A stretch of DNA of 64,000 nucleotides, from assembly GCA_015179045.1 (NCBI GenBank), contig WHUZ01000080.1, positions 186,001-250,000 of the forward strand. The letters are read 5' to 3'. The stretch comes from Kalaharituber pfeilii (lineage: Eukaryota > Ascomycota > Pezizomycetes > Pezizales > Pezizaceae). The position numbers and the translations under genes were made by a program. Position 1 is the stretch's first letter. The number at the start of each line of letters is the position of its first letter. Below, one piece after another: positions 62,498-64,000 of this stretch. The notes below the pieces were generated by a model. The model did not search any database, was not told where the DNA came from, and saw nothing but the letters and a program-made list of their open reading frames with translations.

Positions 62498-63715
62498 AAA
62501 CTGCATGATGCACATGGATACTTCGCCAAAGGGCTTATGATGAGAAATATTGTTGGTAGATATTACTGGCCAACTCGGATGAAGGATATCGTGAATGGTG
62601 TGGTTCATGCGATGCTTGTCAGCGACTGGGACGATTCGGCGTTCAACAGAGCTGATACCAATCCTCCAACTTCAGCCAATGGATATGCTGGGCCTGGACT
62701 TCGCAGGTGTGATTCGGCCAATTGCAGAAGACTTTGGAGCCCGCTATATCATTCTGGCAGTAGATTATTTCTCAAGGTTTCTTTTCGCGAGGACAGCCAT
62801 CAGAAGCGATGGAGCCAGTGCTGCCAGATTCGTGCAAGAGGAGATTGGGCGGAAATTTGGTTGGCCTAGAGCTATGTATTTTGATAATGGGAGCCACTTT
62901 GTCAAAGGACCTCTTCAACAGCTGTTAAAGGAAAAGGGGGTAAAGGTATTCACTGCACCTATTACCAACCCACAAAGTGTGGGGCTTGCAGAGCGATATG
63001 TGCAGATGGTCTTGAAGGGTCTGAGGGCAGCGGTGTTGCATCATCCGGCAGACCTATCATACTGGGATCGCCATTTGGAAGACCTTGTCCTGTCAATTAA
63101 TAACCGGAAACTACCACATAGATACTCTCCTAGTCAACTATTTCTAGGGTTCGAGGCTCGAAGAGGAGAAGTAGATAATTTGGTCGATGATGTCCTTCGA
63201 AGCGAATCCTTGATTGAGAAACTGGATGAGCTGGGAGCCCAAAGTAACTTAGCGGTTGAAGAGAGAGAGTATTCATACCGGCTTGCGATGCTGGAGGAAA
63301 TGCGAGAGCGTGCTGTGGAACATGTGTTTCAAGCTCAGGAGGATCTGCTTCAAAGAGAGAGCCGGGCTAGGTATGCTATGCCACAAGAGGGAGATCTGGT
63401 ACTGCTCCGAAGGTTTATCATAGACAAGGAGTATGGAAGGAAATTAGAGCCGCGATGGAAGGCCCATACCTGCTGAAGCGGGTAAGCCGGTCTGGAGTGT
63501 CAGGAGACTTGGAGGAAGTAGAGAATGGGCAAAGGAAGGGGAGGTATGCTTTCGATTCCTTAAAGTTCTACGTACCGAGAGAGAGGAGAGGGGTGATAGT
63601 ACATCAAAGACAAAAGAGAGGAGTTGAAGATGTTGAAAGCGACAGTGGTGAGGGAGAAGTGTTGAAGGTGAATGGCGAATTGACAAAGGAGCGAGGTGGC
63701 GACAATTGGCGTTGA
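62498..63715 (+). pseudogene. Gypsy integrase, frameshifted
   Basis: The HHCC zinc finger is spread over two frames: LHDAHGYFAKGLMMRNIVGRYYWPTRMKDIV, then CDACQRLGRFG at about 62609. The catalytic core is open at 62595-63476 with LGLDFAG (Asp), MYFDNGSHF (Asp) and PQSVGLAERYVQ (Glu). After 63476 the C-terminal domain moves to another frame (EGPYLLKRVSRSG..., to 63715). Integrase would insert the cDNA. At least three breaks make this copy inactive, barring sequencing error. Confidence 0.87.
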
Positions 63716-63988
63716 GTGGTTGATGAATGGAGTGAAAGGACTGGATGGGTATAGAAGGCGACGGACACTGGCAAACGGGGGGGGGGGGGTGTCGACAGAC
63801 AGGAGTCACGGGGCGTTGAAAAGTTACGAAGAAGAGGTGGTGACAAGTGGTGAGAATGACAGTGGTTGATGAATTGGCGAAGAATTGGATGAGTGTGTAA
63901 GGCGATGAATAGGAGGGGTATAATTGGAGCCGTACACAGGTTCGACGATTTTGATTCCGCGGTTCAAAATTGTCGAAGGGGGGGAGTC
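63716..63988 (+). other. Gypsy 3' untranslated region and polypurine tract
   Basis: Non-coding sequence with a G10 run at 63778-63787. The polypurine tract GAAGGGGGGGAG at 63975-63986 directly precedes the 3' LTR. Confidence 0.7.
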
Positions 63989-64000
63989 TGTGGCGGCGCA
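63989..64000 (+). repeat. Start of 3' LTR
   Basis: TGTGGCGGCGCA repeats the first 11 bases of the 5' LTR at 56752, with the twelfth base differing (A versus G). The rest lies beyond the window. Confidence 0.85.

Larger units (their letters stand above)
56752..64000 (+). mobile_element. Ty3/Gypsy LTR retrotransposon, nearly complete, inactivated
   Basis: It has the 5' LTR at 56752-56919, gag, protease, reverse transcriptase, RNase H and integrase in the Ty3/Gypsy order, then a polypurine tract (GAAGGGGGGGAG, 63975-63986). The first 12 bases of the 3' LTR start at 63989 (TGTGGCGGCGCA). The element therefore runs off the right edge. Pol is broken by several frameshifts and stops. Confidence 0.93.

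Noticed and set aside
63920..63975. tRNA-like B-box (GGTTCGACGATTTT)
   Set aside because: No matching A-box or cloverleaf could be traced around it. It is part of the gypsy 3' region.

Overview
This is a transposon-dense stretch of a filamentous ascomycete (Pezizomycotina) genome. The evidence is a HET-domain protein with ankyrin repeats, two NACHT-type STAND (NLR-like) genes with short GT-AG introns of about 60-300 bp, Tad-like LINEs with C-terminal RNase H domains, a fungal Ty3/Gypsy element and a PIF/Harbinger transposase. Low-copy host genes are few. The sequence alone does not identify the species. A large, repeat-rich genome such as that of a truffle or relative would fit, but that is inference.

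Layout. 1-2514 (-): DUF7708-like/NACHT gene running off the left edge. 3120-6360: long inverted-repeat pair with a MITE in one arm and a 1.4-kb LINE between the arms. 6360-15850: gene-poor, with many tiny retroposons. 16029-19874 (+): one-exon ankyrin-HET gene. 20581-23347: four LINE-type insertions nested in one another. 23663-24440: minisatellite and a broken ANK-HET paralogue. 24698-26270: an ORF1-only retroposon and a LINE tail. 26271-30167 (-): second NACHT-ankyrin gene, broken. 31509-34423: a LINE end and a gene remnant split by a miniature LTR element. 34560-40021: a degenerate K/E-rich reading region, a LINE and a Harbinger transposase. 41047-46700: a mitochondrial-presequence-like pseudogene, a second LINE type and uncertain genes. 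48551-49083: nested tiny retroposon and hAT-like MITE. 50606-51733 and 54633-56499: two long inverted repeats. 52123-53035: two small membrane-protein ORFs. 56752-64000: a nearly full-length but inactivated Ty3/Gypsy element.

The most interesting pattern is two families of ultra-short insertions. Each consists only of a stem-loop of about 30 nt plus a poly(A) tract, 44-71 bp in total, and is flanked by target-site duplications (TSDs) of 7-14 bp. Family A is the 3' tail of one LINE (and of a repeated ORF1-only element). Family B is the 3' tail of a second LINE type. Their 5' ends fall at nearly the same place, at the base of the stem, and family A shows compensatory base changes in both stems. 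This looks like recurrent retroposition of a minimal LINE-recognition RNA, a SINE reduced to the tail. Several copies sit inside other genes or elements, including an NLR coding exon.

The candidate self/non-self recognition genes (two NACHT proteins, an ANK-HET protein and an ANK-HET pseudogene) are interspersed with these insertions and are being broken by them. The repeat turnover probably drives their variation, which is inference.
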